Source: Billgrantia antri (lineage in GTDB: Bacteria; Pseudomonadota; Gammaproteobacteria; Pseudomonadales; Halomonadaceae). From it: a stretch of DNA of 64,000 bases. The stretch covers positions 186,001 to 250,000 of the forward strand of contig NZ_JAHYCA010000004.1 in NCBI RefSeq assembly GCF_019430905.1, given 5' to 3'. The notes beneath the pieces are model-generated. The model was not told where the DNA came from, did no database searches, and worked only from the letters and a program-made list of their open reading frames with translations. The position numbers were made by a program, and so were the translations under genes. Below are positions 9,833-18,303 of this stretch, piece after piece. Numbering within the stretch: the first letter of the stretch is position 1; every line of letters begins with the position of its first letter.

Positions 9833-10028
9833 GATTCTCAAGACCCTGATCGCGGCTCTGTTCCTGGCCATGCTGGCCAGCCTGGCGGCCGGCGTAGGCT
9901 TCCTGTTGCGCGACGACAGCCAGTCCCGCCGCCTGCTGATCTCACTGAAGGTCCGCGTCACCCTCGCGGCCCTGCTGGTCGCCCTGCTCTTCTACGGCTT
10001 CTACTTCGGCGGCCTGGGCGAGGCATGA
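9831..10028 (+). CDS. DUF2909 small twin-helix membrane protein
   Basis: 65 residues, beginning MILKTLIAALFLAMLASLAAG, with a second hydrophobic segment at about 45-62 (VTLAALLVALLFYGFYFGG) and a charged loop between (RDDSQSRR). This matches the DUF2909 family, which recurs in gammaproteobacterial aa3-oxidase loci. GGAG lies 6 nt before the ATG. It is the only plus-strand gene in the oxidase cluster and its start codon overlaps that of SURF1. Function unknown; an assembly factor or small subunit role is an inference from location. Confidence 0.85.
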   Translation: MILKTLIAALFLAMLASLAAGVGFLLRDDSQSRRLLISLKVRVTLAALLVALLFYGFYFGGLGEA

Positions 10029-10050
10029 GCCCAAGCCGCCGCCTGACCGG

Positions 10051-10908
10051 TCAGAAGACGTAGACGAAGATGAACAGCCCCACCCAGACCACATCGACGA
10101 AGTGCCAGTACCAGCTCGACGCCTCGAAGCCGAAGTGCTCCTCGGCAGTGAAGTGGCGCCGCATGATCCTCACCAGCATCACGATCAGGATGATCGTGCC
10201 GATAATGACGTGCAGGCCATGGAAACCGGTCAGAATGAAGAAAGTGGCGCCGTAGATGCCGGCCTGCAGCGTAATGCCGTAATGGGCGTAGGCCTCGTAG
10301 TACTCGACGGCCTGGATCGTGATGAAGCACAGCCCCAGCAGGACGGTTCCTGCCAGCCAGTTGCGACATACCTGGCGATGACCCTCCTTCAGCGCCTCGT
10401 GGGCGACGGTCAGGGTGATGCTCGACGAGACCAGGATCAAGGTGTTCACCAGCGGCAGCTGCCAAGGGCTGAAGACCTGGGCGGGGCCGGCCACCGAAGA
10501 ATCCGGTGGGTTGAGCAGCGGCCAGTGCGCGGTGAACTCCGGCCACAGCAGCGCCGTGGCCCCCTTGGCGCCCTCGCCGCCCAGCCACGGCAGGGCGAAA
10601 GTTCGAACATAGAAGAGCGCGCCGAAGAAGGCAGCGAAGAACATCACCTCGGAGAAAATGAACCAGCCCATGCCCCAGCGGAAGGAACGATCCATCTGGG
10701 TATCGTAGAGGCCGCTGCGAGATTCGTGCACCACGTCTCGAAACCACAGCGCCATGACCGTCAGCACGCCGACCAGACCGATCGCCATGACCACGGTGCC
10801 GCGTCCATGTACCAGCACCATGCCGGTGCCGATCATCATCACGCCGAGAGCCAGGGATCCCAGCGCCGGCCACTTGCTCGTTGCGGGTACGTAGTAACTG
10901 CCACTCAT
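10051..10908 (-). CDS. coxC: Cytochrome c oxidase subunit III
   Basis: 285 residues from the ATG at 10908 with GGAG upstream. Seven membrane segments are visible, starting with SGSYYVPATSKWPALGSLAL and ending WYWHFVDVVWVGLFIFVYVF, the standard subunit III C-terminus. It packs against subunit I and helps keep proton uptake efficient. The ATG overlaps the ctaG stop in an ATGA, so the two are coupled. The frame stays open for 345 nt further upstream, but that stretch is antisense-like frame over ctaG and is not part of the protein. Confidence 0.97.
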   Translation of the reverse strand: MSGSYYVPATSKWPALGSLALGVMMIGTGMVLVHGRGTVVMAIGLVGVLTVMALWFRDVVHESRSGLYDTQMDRSFRWGMGWFIFSEVMFFAAFFGALFYVRTFALPWLGGEGAKGATALLWPEFTAHWPLLNPPDSSVAGPAQVFSPWQLPLVNTLILVSSSITLTVAHEALKEGHRQVCRNWLAGTVLLGLCFITIQAVEYYEAYAHYGITLQAGIYGATFFILTGFHGLHVIIGTIILIVMLVRIMRRHFTAEEHFGFEASSWYWHFVDVVWVGLFIFVYVF

Positions 10909-11498
10909 GCCTCTTCTCCTTGTTTGGTCTGCACCTCCGCCTGCAGCGGCTGGTGTCTGCCCTCGACGGGATAGAGGGTATAGACCAGGGTGACGGTATG
11001 AACCTCGGGGGGCAGATCGCGCGCCAGCTGGAACACCAGCGGCAGCTCGATCCGTTCGCCCGCCTGCAGTTGCTGCTCCTCGAAGCAGAAGCAGCTCGTC
11101 TTGCGCACGTGACGCGTGGCTTTGGAGGGCGAGACGCTGGGCACGGCGCGGCCCCAGCTCTCGGCACCGCTCTGGTTGCTGAAGGTGAAATAGATCTCGG
11201 AGGTCTGCCCCGGGTGCAGCCGCACCTGGCGAGTTTCCGCCTCCATGCGCCACGGCAGCCCGGTGCCGTTACGGGTAATGAACTGCACGGTCACCATGCG
11301 CGACTCGTCCACCTCCTCGTTGACGATGGCCTGGGCGGTGGTATCCACTTTGCCGTTGATGCCTGTGAGCCGGCAGAAAGCGTCGTACATCGGCACCAGG
11401 GCGAAGGCAAAGGCGAACATGCCGACCAAGGCTGCCACGGTGCGCCAGACCGTGCGCCGCACACCGGCTTCACGCACCTCGGACTCGTTGCGGCTCAT
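10905..11498 (-). CDS. ctaG: Cytochrome oxidase copper chaperone CtaG/Cox11
   Basis: 197 residues from the ATG at 11498. It delivers copper to the CuB site of subunit I. A short cytoplasmic N-terminus is followed by one membrane helix (about 18-40, with FAFAFALVPMYDAFC) and a periplasmic immunoglobulin-like domain. The copper-binding CFCF motif is at about residue 135. It lies between coxA and coxC, the conserved position. Confidence 0.96.
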   Translation of the reverse strand: MSRNESEVREAGVRRTVWRTVAALVGMFAFAFALVPMYDAFCRLTGINGKVDTTAQAIVNEEVDESRMVTVQFITRNGTGLPWRMEAETRQVRLHPGQTSEIYFTFSNQSGAESWGRAVPSVSPSKATRHVRKTSCFCFEEQQLQAGERIELPLVFQLARDLPPEVHTVTLVYTLYPVEGRHQPLQAEVQTKQGEEA

Positions 11499-11545
11499 GC
11501 TTAACTCCTCCTCGCCGACGCCGACTTCACCCGTACGTCCCGGCC

Positions 11546-13183
11546 TTAGTGGGCCGGGCGCTCGAAGGTCGGCGGTGTCTCGAAGGTATGCAACGGTGCC
11601 GGGCTGGGTACGCTCCACTCGAGGTCCGTGGCGTAATCTCCCCAGGCCTGGGCCGGCGCCTTCTTGCCGCCGCGTACGCAAAGCACGATGAGGGCGACGA
11701 ACAGCAGCTGGGAGAAGCCGAAGATGAAGGCCCCCAACGACGACGCCAGGTTGAAGTCGGCGAACTGCAGCGCGTAATCGGGAATACGCCGCGGCATACC
11801 GGCCAGGCCCGAGAAGTGCATCGGGAAGAAAGTCAGGTTGACGCCGATCACCGAGAGCCAGAAGTGCCACTGTGACAGGCGCTCGTTGGGATAGTGACCG
11901 GTCCACTTGGGCAACCAGTAGTAGGCCCCGGCCAGGATCGCGAAGATCGCCCCGGGCACCAGCACGTAGTGGAAGTGCGCCACCACGAAATAGGTGTCGT
12001 GATACTGGAAGTCAGCCGGCGCGATGGCCAGCATCAGTCCCGAGAACCCACCGATGGTGAACTGCACCACGAAAGCCAGGGCGAATAGCATCGGCGGCTC
12101 GAAGCTGATCGAACCGCGGAACATGGTCGCCACCCAGTTGAACACCTTCACCCCGGTGGGTACCGCGATCAGCATGGTGGCGTACATGAAGAACAGCTGC
12201 CCGACCAGCGGCATCCCCACCGCGAACATGTGGTGACCCCAGACCACGAACGAGAGGATGGCGATGGCGGCGACGGCGTACACCATCGAGGCATAGCCGA
12301 ACAGGCGCTTGCGCGAGAAGGTCGGGATGATCGCCGAAACGATGCCGAATGCCGGCAGGATCATGATGTAGACCTCGGGATGGCCGAAGAACCAGAACAG
12401 GTGCTGGAACAGCACCGGATCGCCACCCCCCGCGGCATTGAAGAAGCTGGTGCCGAAGTTGATGTCCATCAGCATCATGGTGATCACCCCGGCCAGCACC
12501 GGCATCACCGCAATCAGCAGGAAGGCGGTGATCAGCCAGGTCCAGACGAACAGCGGCATGTCCATCAGGCGCATGCCGGGCGCACGCATGTTGAGGATGG
12601 TGGCGATGATGTTGATCGCCCCCAGGATCGAACTGATGCCGGCGATATGCAGCGAGAGGATGAAGAAGGTCGTCGAAGGCGGCGCATAAGTGGTCGACAG
12701 CGGCGCATAGAAGGTCCAGCCGAAGTTGGGCCCACCCCCGGGCATCAGCAGCGTCGAAAGCAACAGGCAGAAGGCCACCGGCAGCAGCCAGAAACTGAAG
12801 TTGTTGAGTCGCGGCAGGGCCATGTCGGGCGCCCCGATCTGCAGCGGAATCATCCAGTTGGCCAAACCGGTAAAGGCCGGCATGACCGCCGCGAAGACCA
12901 TGATCAGGCCATGCATGGTCGTCATCTGGTTGAAGAACTCCGGCCTGACGAACTGCAGGCCGGGCTGGAACAGCTCGAGCCGCACCACCAGTGCGAAGAT
13001 GCCGCCGATGAAGAACATCGTCAGCGAGAAGATCAGGTACAGCGTGCCGATCTCCTTGTGGTTGGTGGTCAGCAACCAGCGCAGGATGCCCTTCGGCGGG
13101 GCATGGTGGGCGTGACCATGCCCGGCTTCCGCGGCGGTGCTGCTCTGCTCTAGCGTCGGTTGAGGAGGTACCTTCGGGGCCAT
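11546..13183 (-). CDS. coxA: Cytochrome c oxidase subunit I (aa3 type)
   Basis: 545 residues. The catalytic subunit holds heme a and the heme a3-CuB centre in twelve membrane helices. Visible signatures are [16 protein letters not shown] with the Tyr-His cross-link residues, [12 protein letters not shown] with the two CuB histidines, and [10 protein letters not shown] near the heme ligands. The N-terminal [15 protein letters not shown] is a His-rich cytoplasmic lead. It lies 75 nt after coxB; that spacer carries an 8-bp GC stem (13232-13253) without a U-run. Confidence 0.98.
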   Translation of the reverse strand: MAPKVPPQPTLEQSSTAAEAGHGHAHHAPPKGILRWLLTTNHKEIGTLYLIFSLTMFFIGGIFALVVRLELFQPGLQFVRPEFFNQMTTMHGLIMVFAAVMPAFTGLANWMIPLQIGAPDMALPRLNNFSFWLLPVAFCLLLSTLLMPGGGPNFGWTFYAPLSTTYAPPSTTFFILSLHIAGISSILGAINIIATILNMRAPGMRLMDMPLFVWTWLITAFLLIAVMPVLAGVITMMLMDINFGTSFFNAAGGGDPVLFQHLFWFFGHPEVYIMILPAFGIVSAIIPTFSRKRLFGYASMVYAVAAIAILSFVVWGHHMFAVGMPLVGQLFFMYATMLIAVPTGVKVFNWVATMFRGSISFEPPMLFALAFVVQFTIGGFSGLMLAIAPADFQYHDTYFVVAHFHYVLVPGAIFAILAGAYYWLPKWTGHYPNERLSQWHFWLSVIGVNLTFFPMHFSGLAGMPRRIPDYALQFADFNLASSLGAFIFGFSQLLFVALIVLCVRGGKKAPAQAWGDYATDLEWSVPSPAPLHTFETPPTFERPAH

Positions 13184-13258
13184 CGGACTACTCCATGAAC
13201 ATTGTCTTGTTATAGCGCGGCATGTCAGGGTGGCACGGCGCGCACGCCGTGCCTGCCG

Positions 13259-14377
13259 TCACTCCTCCAGCCGTTCGGCGATCTCGGCGGGCTGAACGAC
13301 TTCACCGGTATCGTTGCCCCAGGCGTTGCGCGTATAGGTGAGCACCGAGGCCAGTTCGACGGGGTTGAGCGTATTGCGGAACGAGGGCATGGCGGAGCCG
13401 GACACGCCGTTGATCACCTTGTTGACGTGCCAGTCCTTGTCCGAAATGAGCTGCTCGTTACCGGCCAGGGCCGGGAAGGCGGGCGGCGAGCCCTGACCCT
13501 CGGGCTGGTGGCAGGAGGCGCAGATGCTGCTGTAGATGCCCTCGCCGCGCTCCATCAGTTCGTCCATCTCCCACTCGCGGTCGATACCCATGGCCTCTTC
13601 GGCCGCAGCCTCCTTACGCTCGGCCAGCCAGGTATCGAACTCCTCCTCTTCGACGGCATGCACGACGATCGGCATGAAGCCATGGTCGACGCCACACAGC
13701 TCGGCGCACTGTCCTCGGTATATGCCGGGCTCCTGGATTTCCACCCAGTTCTCGTTGACGAAGCCGGGAATGGCGTCCTGCTTGACGGCAAGCTGGGGCA
13801 CCCACCAGGCATGCATCACGTCATCCGAGGTAAAGAGGAAGCGCACCTTGCGGTTGACGGGCAGCACCAGCGGTTCGTCGACTTCGAGCAGGTAGTGTTC
13901 GCCACGCGCCTCCTCGCCGTTGATCTGTGCCCTGGGGGTAGCAAGGTTGGATATGAAGGAGACGTCCTCGCCGAGGTACTCGTAGCGCCAGCGCCACTGC
14001 TGGCCGGTAACCATTACGTCGAGCTCGGCTTCGGAGGGGTCGTAGATCTTCTGCAGCGTCGCCGTGGCGGGCACTGCCATGCCGACCAGAATCAACAGCG
14101 GCACGATGGTCCAGATGACCTCGACGGTGGTGTTCTCGTGGAAGTTGGAGGCCTTGGCCCCCCGGGAGTGGCGGAACTTGAACAGGGAATAGAACATCAC
14201 CCCGAACACGACCACGCCGATGACCACGCATATCCAGAAAATGGTCATGTGCAGGCCATAGATCTCGCCGCTCAGGGTCGAAACCCCAACGGGCATGTTC
14301 CAGCCGTTAGCCAGAGCCACCTGGCTCGAGCCGACAAGGGTCAAGCCCCCTGCCAACCAGACGAGCAGAGTGCGCAT
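13259..14377 (-). CDS. coxB: Cytochrome c oxidase subunit II fused to a cytochrome c domain
   Basis: 372 residues. Residues 1-23 form a signal peptide, two membrane helices follow, then the cupredoxin domain with the CuA site (CAELCGVDHGFM; ligand His in DDVMHAWWV). After about residue 285 a class I cytochrome c domain follows, with CASCH at about 291-295 and a distal Met in GSAMPSF. This is the caa3/cbaa3-like fused form, which can accept electrons through its own heme c. GGGAGG precedes the ATG. It heads the operon coxB-coxA-ctaG-coxC. Confidence 0.97.
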   Translation of the reverse strand: MRTLLVWLAGGLTLVGSSQVALANGWNMPVGVSTLSGEIYGLHMTIFWICVVIGVVVFGVMFYSLFKFRHSRGAKASNFHENTTVEVIWTIVPLLILVGMAVPATATLQKIYDPSEAELDVMVTGQQWRWRYEYLGEDVSFISNLATPRAQINGEEARGEHYLLEVDEPLVLPVNRKVRFLFTSDDVMHAWWVPQLAVKQDAIPGFVNENWVEIQEPGIYRGQCAELCGVDHGFMPIVVHAVEEEEFDTWLAERKEAAAEEAMGIDREWEMDELMERGEGIYSSICASCHQPEGQGSPPAFPALAGNEQLISDKDWHVNKVINGVSGSAMPSFRNTLNPVELASVLTYTRNAWGNDTGEVVQPAEIAERLEE

Positions 14378-14556
14378 CGACGCCTCCCGAAGTTGTAGTT
14401 GTACCGGAACGGCAACCCCGAGGGTCAGGGATCGGGGGCTCTCCTCCTGAGAACATTAGCCGCTTCTTCATCGAGTATAGATATCTGGTTTCGAAAGTCA
14501 CTGCCCTCGGCCATGCCTGCTGGCTAACGCGCCAATCAACGCAACGCCGGTGAGCG

Positions 14557-14730
14557 TTACCCCGCTGCAAGGCTCGCCACCAGAACGATCAACCCCACCA
14601 GCACGGCCCCCATCACGATGCCAACGGCGATGAAGGCGACCGGATTGCCCTTCTCGAAATCCTTGAGCCGCTGCTGCTCACGCTGCACGCCGAGAAAAGC
14701 GGCCAATACCGATTTGACGACCTCCCACAT
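14557..14730 (-). CDS. DUF2970 small membrane protein
   Basis: 57 residues from the ATG at 14730, where AGGAG lies 6 nt upstream. The N-terminal WEVVKSVLAAFLGVQ and RLKDFEKGNPVAFI, followed by a single C-terminal membrane helix (FIAVGIVMGAVLVGLIVLVASL), match DUF2970. Such proteins are commonly found next to coxB. Function unknown. It is transcribed in the same direction as coxB, 180 nt upstream of it. Confidence 0.8.
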   Translation of the reverse strand: MWEVVKSVLAAFLGVQREQQRLKDFEKGNPVAFIAVGIVMGAVLVGLIVLVASLAAG

Positions 14731-14911
14731 AACCGGCTCCTTCTTCCGCTCGGCTCGACAAAGCATGCCATGAACGAAGGGCCAAGAGACAAGCCCCCGA
14801 AAGTCGAACTTTTCATAATGCAGCGCAGCAAAACATCTGTCCTACAGGACGGCGTGCGCTACACTCAGGATGATTACCTCTCCTCCCGTTTACCACGTTT
14901 GGAGCCTGCTC

Positions 14912-15274
14912 ATGGCCAGCCCGTCAGCTAACAGTCCCTTCAGTTTCACCCCTGCGCTCGATGCTTCACAACCCATGATCGAGTGGTGGTCCCAGCAGTG
15001 CGTGCAAGGCCTTGCTCCGATGACTCGCTTTCAACTGGCCTGCATGGAGTGCACCTGCGAAATGTTGCAGCAGGAAGCCCGTTTCTTTTCCGCCCTCTCG
15101 GCGGCAGGCGAACAGCTCAGCCATTGTTACGAGACCCATGGCGCCGATCCGGAGAAGATGAAGGAGTGCTACGAGGAAATTGCCCGAGAGGTCGCCGACC
15201 AGCAAATGCAGCGACTGAAGCAGGTAGCCAGCCTGCCCCAGGAATTCAGGCGGCGTATTTGGGAGGAGATCTGA
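14912..15274 (+). CDS. Small helical protein of unknown function, phasin-like character
   Basis: 120 residues from the ATG at 14912, chosen for the GGAG 7 nt upstream; an upstream in-frame ATG at 14870 lacks one. It has no signal peptide or membrane segment. Predicted helices carry aromatic and Met residues, and there are five cysteines in the middle part (CVQG, CMECTCEM, HCYETH). The helical make-up, with repeated Gln/Glu surface residues, recalls phasins that coat polyhydroxyalkanoate granules, but no diagnostic motif is present. A bidirectional terminator follows. Confidence 0.6.
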   Translation: MASPSANSPFSFTPALDASQPMIEWWSQQCVQGLAPMTRFQLACMECTCEMLQQEARFFSALSAAGEQLSHCYETHGADPEKMKECYEEIAREVADQQMQRLKQVASLPQEFRRRIWEEI

Positions 15275-15305
15275 ACGGAACTGTGTTTTAGCCAAGCCAA
15301 AACGC

Positions 15306-15343
15306 AAAACCGCCGCCCGGCATGACCCGTAAGCGGCGGTTTT
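15306..15343. terminator. Bidirectional terminator between a plus-strand gene and tRNA-Pro
   Basis: AAAACCGCCGC (15306-15316) pairs perfectly with GCGGCGGTTTT (15333-15343) around a 16-nt loop. It gives a U-run on both strands, so it can end both the plus-strand gene at 14912 and the minus-strand tRNA. Confidence 0.85.
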
Positions 15344-15355
15344 GACTGTGTTTCG

Positions 15356-15432
15356 TGGTCGGAGCGACAGGATTCGAACCTGCGACCTCTGCAACCCCAT
15401 TGCAGCGCGCTACCAAGCTGCGCCACGCTCCG
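15356..15432 (-). tRNA. tRNA-Pro(GGG)
   Basis: 77 nt on the minus strand with an encoded CCA end. The acceptor stem is CGGAGCG paired with CGCTCCG. The D-arm contains AGCTTGGTAGCGC, the anticodon stem is CTGCA/TGCAG with loop ATGGGGT (anticodon GGG), and the T-arm contains GGTTCGAATCC. It reads proline codons CCC and CCU. A bidirectional terminator lies just 3' of it. Confidence 0.97.
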
Positions 15433-15719
15433 ACTTTTTGTCGACTTGCGCCAGAAAAAACTGACGTCATTCGACGCTTCCGGGCTGACCGACCTGGCCG
15501 GCGCCCCGAGAACGAGGCGTATACTAGCGCGTTCGAGCTCAAATGGAAAGTCCCTTTTGTACTTTCCTTTCAGTTGTTTGCCGGGTCAGAGGAGCCGACC
15601 CACCCCTTCGGCGCCTTCCTCGTCGAGTCCTTCCGTTCACAGCACTCTCCTCCTTCGTGCAGGATCGAGACTATCTTCTCTCTTTGCCTCTATCACTCAC
15701 TGCACAGAGGGAGATCCGT

Positions 15720-16472
15720 ATGACACGCTTTTCGCTGGAAGGACGCGCCGCCCTGGTTACCGGCTGCAACAAGGGCCTCGGCCAAGGCATCGCCGTGGCC
15801 CTGGCCGAGGCCGGTGCCGACATCGTCGGCGTCAATCGGCGCGCCGCCGAGGAGACCCGCAAGCGCATCGAGTCCTGCGGGCGTCGCTACGTAAACCTCG
15901 AAGCCCAACTGGGCCATGACCCTGCGGAAGAGATCGTCAATCAGGCCATCGACAGCCTGGGACATCTCGATATCCTGATCAACAATGCAGGCACGATCCG
16001 CCGCGCCCCGGCAGTGGACTTCACCGAAGCGGACTGGGACGAGGTGATGGACATCAACCTCAAGGCGGCCTTCTTTCTCAGCCAGCAGGTGGCGCGTCAC
16101 CTGATCGAGCGCCAGGCACCGGGGCGCATCGTCAACATCGCCTCGGTCCTGTCGTTTCAGGGCGGCATCCGGGTGCCCTCCTACACCGCCAGCAAGAGCG
16201 GCATCCTTGGGCTGACCCGCCTGCTGGCCAATGAATGGGCCGCCCACGGCATCACCGTCAATGCCATTGCGCCGGGCTACATGGCCACGGACAACACCCA
16301 GGCGCTGCGTGAGGACGAAAAGCGCAGCGCCGAGATCCTCGGGCGCATTCCTGCCGGCCGCTGGGGAACGCCCGAGGACCTGGGCGGCGCCGCCGTCTTC
16401 CTCTGCTCCGATGCCGCAAGCTACGTCAACGGCCATGCTCTTGCCGTCGACGGCGGTTGGCTCGCCCGCTGA
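15720..16472 (+). CDS. kduD: 2-dehydro-3-deoxy-D-gluconate 5-dehydrogenase (KduD-type SDR)
   Basis: 250 residues from the ATG at 15720 (GGGAG upstream). It interconverts 2-dehydro-3-deoxy-D-gluconate and 3-deoxy-D-glycero-2,5-hexodiulosonate with NAD, a step of uronate and pectin breakdown. Motifs: [10 protein letters not shown] (cofactor), NNAG, catalytic Ser in [20 protein letters not shown] with Tyr and Lys (YTASKSG), and the family-typical [14 protein letters not shown] and [16 protein letters not shown]. It lies alone upstream of the fuconate-type genes. A TATGACACG sequence that overlaps its start codon resembles the motif found upstream of three neighbouring units, but this may be chance. 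Confidence 0.92.
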   Translation: MTRFSLEGRAALVTGCNKGLGQGIAVALAEAGADIVGVNRRAAEETRKRIESCGRRYVNLEAQLGHDPAEEIVNQAIDSLGHLDILINNAGTIRRAPAVDFTEADWDEVMDINLKAAFFLSQQVARHLIERQAPGRIVNIASVLSFQGGIRVPSYTASKSGILGLTRLLANEWAAHGITVNAIAPGYMATDNTQALREDEKRSAEILGRIPAGRWGTPEDLGGAAVFLCSDAASYVNGHALAVDGGWLAR

Positions 16473-16544
16473 AGCTGTCACGCCGGCGCCGAGTTGCATT
16501 TCCCCCGAGCTGAACCATAATCGGGATGAATGTCAGGCTAGCAT

Positions 16545-16557
16545 CCTGTCATACCAA
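16545..16557. promoter_or_regulatory. Candidate operator upstream of the SDR-FAH-dehydratase operon
   Basis: CCTGTCATACCAA lies 64-76 nt before the start at 16621. The same GTCATAC core occurs at 25089-25108 (upstream of dctP) and 28264-28283 (between the fuconate dehydratase and SDR-pdxA2 operons). The recurrence across one catabolic island suggests a shared regulator site, probably for the NanR-like GntR protein at 20121. Confidence 0.45.
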
Positions 16558-16620
16558 CAAGCGCGATGCCGGCCCATCACGACGACGATGGCAATTAAAT
16601 AACGACAACGAGGAATCGCT

Positions 16621-17370
16621 ATGCGACTGCGCGGCAAGACGGCGCTGATCACGGCGGCCGGTCAGGGTATCGGGCGTGCGACGGCCGAGCGCTTCGCTGC
16701 CGAGGGCGCCAGGGTAATCGCCACCGACATCGATGCGGCTAAGCTTGACGACCTGGCGGCCGTCGACGGCATCGAGACCCGCCGCCTGGACGTGCTCGAC
16801 TCGGCCGCCGTCGAGGCCATTGCCGACGAACTGCCTCCGCTACAGGTGCTGTTCAACTGTGCCGGCTTTGTCGCCAGCGGCTCGCTGCTCGATGGTAGCG
16901 ACACCGACTGGGAGCTCTCGCTGGCCCTCAACGTGACCGCCATGATGCGCCTGACCCGCGCCCTGCTGCCCAGCATGCTCGCACAGGGTGGCGGCAGCAT
17001 CATCAACATGGCTTCGGTGGCCTCCAGCCTCAAGGGCGTACCCAACCGTTGCGCCTACGGCACTACCAAGGCCGCGGTGCTCGGCTTGACCAAGTCGATC
17101 GCCGCCGATTACATCGCCCAGGGCATTCGCTGCAACGCCATCTGTCCCGGCACCGTGGATTCGCCCTCGCTGCGTCAGCGCATTCGCGACCAGGCCCATC
17201 GACAGGGCCGATCCGAGGCCGAGGTACATGCCGAATTCCTCGCCCGCCAGCCGCTTGGGCGGCTCGGCACGGCACAGGAGATCGCCGCCCTGGCCACCTA
17301 TCTCGCCTCGGACGAATCCGCCTACACCACCGGCACCGCCCAGGTCATCGATGGCGGCTGGCTGATCTGA
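16621..17370 (+). CDS. SDR oxidoreductase, 2-keto-3-deoxy-L-fuconate dehydrogenase type
   Basis: 249 residues with AGGA upstream. Classical SDR motifs: TAAGQGIGRA for NAD binding (residues ~12-20), NCAG, Ser in ASVASSLKG, catalytic YGTTK, and DGGWLI at the C-terminus. The sequence belongs with BDH2/KDF dehydrogenases that oxidise the C4 hydroxyl of 2-keto-3-deoxy-L-fuconate. The next gene encodes an FAH-type hydrolase that could split the 2,4-diketo product, and L-fuconate dehydratase is encoded at 28329. This order reproduces the phosphate-free L-fucose route described in Xanthomonas. Substrate is inferred from context. Confidence 0.82.
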   Translation: MRLRGKTALITAAGQGIGRATAERFAAEGARVIATDIDAAKLDDLAAVDGIETRRLDVLDSAAVEAIADELPPLQVLFNCAGFVASGSLLDGSDTDWELSLALNVTAMMRLTRALLPSMLAQGGGSIINMASVASSLKGVPNRCAYGTTKAAVLGLTKSIAADYIAQGIRCNAICPGTVDSPSLRQRIRDQAHRQGRSEAEVHAEFLARQPLGRLGTAQEIAALATYLASDESAYTTGTAQVIDGGWLI

Positions 17371-17417
17371 ATCCGAGCCGCGCTCGGGCTGAATGAATAA
17401 CCAGGAGATGAGACGAC

Positions 17418-18281
17418 ATGAAACTGCTGCGCTTCGGTCCCAAGGGCCACGAAAAACCCGGCCTGCTCGACGCCGATGGCGTGATTCGCGACCTCTCGGC
17501 GCATATCGACGACCTGCATGGGCACCACCTGGGGCAAGGCAGCCTGGCGGAGCTCGCCAGGCTCGATCCCGCGCGCCTGCCAGAAGTCCCCGCCGATACC
17601 CGGCTCGGCCCCTGCGTGGGACGCGTAGGCAAGTTCATCTGCATCGGCCTCAACTACTCCGACCACGCCGCCGAGACAGGCGCCGAGGTACCGCCCGAGC
17701 CAGTCGTGTTCAACAAGTGGACCAGCGCCATCTGCGGCCCCAACGACGACGTCATCATCCCCCGCGGCTCACAGAAGACCGACTGGGAGGTCGAGCTAGG
17801 TGTAGTCATCGGCAAGCGGGCGCGCTACGTCGAAGAAGCCAACGCCATCGAGCACGTGGCAGGCTACTGCGTGGTCAACGACGTCTCCGAGCGCGAGTTC
17901 CAGCTCGAGCGCAGCGGCACCTGGGACAAGGGCAAGGGCTGCGATACCTTCGGCCCGCTGGGCCCCTGGCTGGTCACGACGGACGAAGTGCCCGACCCAC
18001 ACGACTTGGCGATGTGGCTGGAAGTGGACGGTCATCGCTACCAGGACGGCTCCACCCGCACCATGGTCTATCGCATTCCGTTCCTCGTCAGTTACCTGAG
18101 CCGATTCATGACGCTCGAGCCGGGCGACGTCATCTCCACCGGCACTCCGCCGGGCGTGGGCATGGGCCAGAAGCCACCGGTCTACCTGAAATCCGGCCAG
18201 CAGATGCGCCTCGGCGTCGAAGGCCTGGGCACCCAGACCCAGCACGTCGTCGCCGATCCGGCAACGCCTCCCGAGGCATGA
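17418..18281 (+). CDS. FAH-family hydrolase, probably 2,4-diketo-3-deoxy-L-fuconate hydrolase
   Basis: 287 residues. The fumarylacetoacetate hydrolase fold is seen in KFICIGLNYSDHAAETG, the metal-binding DWEVELGVVIGKRAR, NDVSEREFQ and the C-terminal LEPGDVISTGTPPGVGMG. Such enzymes cleave C-C bonds in diketo acids using Mg. In the L-fucose route they release pyruvate and lactate. It lies 47 nt after the SDR and 22 nt before the dehydratase gene, in one operon. Ureidoglycolate lyase annotations are common for this family, but the context argues against it. Confidence 0.85.
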   Translation: MKLLRFGPKGHEKPGLLDADGVIRDLSAHIDDLHGHHLGQGSLAELARLDPARLPEVPADTRLGPCVGRVGKFICIGLNYSDHAAETGAEVPPEPVVFNKWTSAICGPNDDVIIPRGSQKTDWEVELGVVIGKRARYVEEANAIEHVAGYCVVNDVSEREFQLERSGTWDKGKGCDTFGPLGPWLVTTDEVPDPHDLAMWLEVDGHRYQDGSTRTMVYRIPFLVSYLSRFMTLEPGDVISTGTPPGVGMGQKPPVYLKSGQQMRLGVEGLGTQTQHVVADPATPPEA

Positions 18282-18303
18282 GCCCATTTCCCCGGAGCCC
18301 GAG

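Noticed and set aside
12230..13153. Plus-strand frame over coxA rich in His, Asp, Glu and Arg
   Set aside because: It is the reverse complement of the membrane protein coxA; composition follows from that, and no start signal is visible.
14417..14440. Hairpin CCCCGA/TCGGGG upstream of coxB as a regulatory element
   Set aside because: Only a 6-bp stem with no U-run and no known motif; may be chance in GC-rich sequence.
15716..15727. Operator-like TATGACACG at the kduD start codon
   Set aside because: The match is largely made of the start codon and the first codons of kduD; kept only as a remark, not as a site.
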